A stretch of DNA of 49,728 nucleotides. Origin: Sphingomonadaceae bacterium (GTDB lineage: Bacteria > Pseudomonadota > Alphaproteobacteria > Sphingomonadales > Sphingomonadaceae). The stretch spans positions 15,576 through 65,303 of the forward strand of contig JACVCM010000004.1 in the NCBI GenBank assembly GCA_016742125.1. Reading direction: 5' to 3'. Below are positions 49,241 through 49,728 of this stretch, one piece after another. How positions within the stretch are numbered: position 1 is the first letter of the stretch; each line of letters starts with the position of its first letter. The notes beneath the pieces were generated by a model. The model ran no database searches and was not told where the DNA came from. It saw only the letters and a program-made list of their open reading frames with translations. Made by a program: the position numbers and the translations under genes.

Positions 49241-49728
49241 ATGCAGATCACCCGCCCCGCACTGTCGCCGGCCGCACAAGCTTTTGTCGATCGCAAAGAT
49301 TTCGGCCTGTGTATCGACGGCGAATGGAAACCGGCATCGGGCGGCGCGACTTTCCCCACGGTAGATCCGGCCACTGGCGAAACCACCGCAGAAATTGCGC
49401 GAGGGCAGGCTGCGGATGTTGACCGCGCCGTCGCGGCAGCACGGCGGGCATTGCCCGGCTGGTCGGCCATATTGCCAATGGCACGAAGCCAGCTCCTGTG
49501 GAAGATTGCCGACTTGATCGAGGCAAATATCGATGAACTTGCCGAGCTTGAAACGCTCGATCAGGGAAAGCCGCTTTTCGTCGGACGCTGGGCGGAGATA
49601 CCCGGTGCGGTCGCGCAATTCCGGTTTTTTGGCGGGCAAGCTCAGTTGATCGAGGGCACTACCATCCCCACCTCGATCGGCTATGCGCCCGAGGGCAAGT
49701 CGATCCACGCCTATACCGTGCGTGAACC
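49241..49728 (+). CDS. Aldehyde dehydrogenase 3, 3'-truncated by window edge
   Basis: The first 162 residues of an aldehyde dehydrogenase are visible, in one open frame to the right edge from ATG 49241, preceded by GGAGGACCCA. The N-terminal features are FGLCIDGEWKPAS, TFPTVDPATGETTAEIARG and LWKIADLIEANIDELAELETLDQGKPL, all characteristic. The catalytic Cys and Glu lie outside. It is the third gene of the operon begun by oxidase C. With ALDH1 and ALDH2 it makes three such enzymes in one block. Confidence 0.92.
   Translation, partial: MQITRPALSPAAQAFVDRKDFGLCIDGEWKPASGGATFPTVDPATGETTAEIARGQAADVDRAVAAARRALPGWSAILPMARSQLLWKIADLIEANIDELAELETLDQGKPLFVGRWAEIPGAVAQFRFFGGQAQLIEGTTIPTSIGYAPEGKSIHAYTVRE

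Noticed and set aside
1..49728. Search for CRISPR repeats, tRNA, rRNA, insertion-sequence ends and attachment sites
   Set aside because: No regularly spaced repeats, cloverleaf-like segments, rRNA-like stretches or matched terminal inverted repeats were recognised by eye; subtle ones could be missed without tools.

Overview
The window looks like a chromosomal accessory region of a sphingomonad (Alphaproteobacteria, Sphingomonadales; genus not determinable from this sequence alone). The evidence is the fairly high GC content with TAT-rich tyrosine usage, three TonB-dependent receptors (TBDTs), a tryptophan-halogenase-family protein beside GH43 glycosidases, and many flavin oxidases with TBDT-linked catabolic operons. 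I see no rRNA, tRNA, CRISPR array or intact insertion sequence. Genes are packed tightly and no gap exceeds about 185 nt.

Layout. (1) 1-4.4 kb is the edge of a carbohydrate locus: a 5'-truncated halogenase-family gene, a GH43 enzyme, an aldose 1-epimerase and a GH43 lipoprotein. (2) 4.5-16.4 kb is a first catabolic block. It holds a GntR/FCD regulator, a VAO/PCMH-type FAD oxidase, two EutQ-like cupins, a HapK/EthD-like protein, two SnoaL-like proteins, a MarR-like regulator, TBDT1, a carboxymuconolactone-decarboxylase-family protein, a small HTH protein, a SAM methyltransferase with a small helical partner, and two odd alpha/beta-hydrolase-fold proteins. All three divergent gene-start regions here carry a near-palindrome with core TTGTATRCAA, probably the GntR operator. 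(3) 16.4-49.7 kb is a second, larger block arranged as repeated divergent operons. It encodes two more FAD oxidases, three aldehyde dehydrogenases, two group A flavin monooxygenases, an arylmalonate-decarboxylase/maleate-isomerase-like protein with a NodB-type deacetylase, TBDT2 with a PAP/fibrillin-like protein, an IclR regulator, a DUF1838 protein, a cytochrome b561-cytochrome c fusion, two beta-lactamase-fold hydrolases, two more methyltransferase/partner pairs, a GPH-type and an MFS transporter, a PhyH dioxygenase, TBDT3, a GMC oxidoreductase and a PEP-mutase/ICL-family enzyme. Each divergent junction in this block contains a 17-bp imperfect palindrome (about TRTCCGC-N3-GCGGAYA). A further copy lies upstream of TBDT2, giving seven in all, which I read as IclR operators.

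Together the genes suggest outer-membrane uptake of a bulky natural product through TBDTs, oxidation by FAD oxidases, GMC enzyme and monooxygenases, aldehyde oxidation, and hydrolysis or decarboxylation, with two regulators dividing the region. I see no ring-cleavage dioxygenase of a standard type and no CoA ligase, so the substrate cannot be named. The most novel-looking element is a module present three times: a methyltransferase with a long unexplained N-terminal region, a small helical partner of about 100-120 residues translated next to it, and a hydrolase-fold gene immediately downstream.
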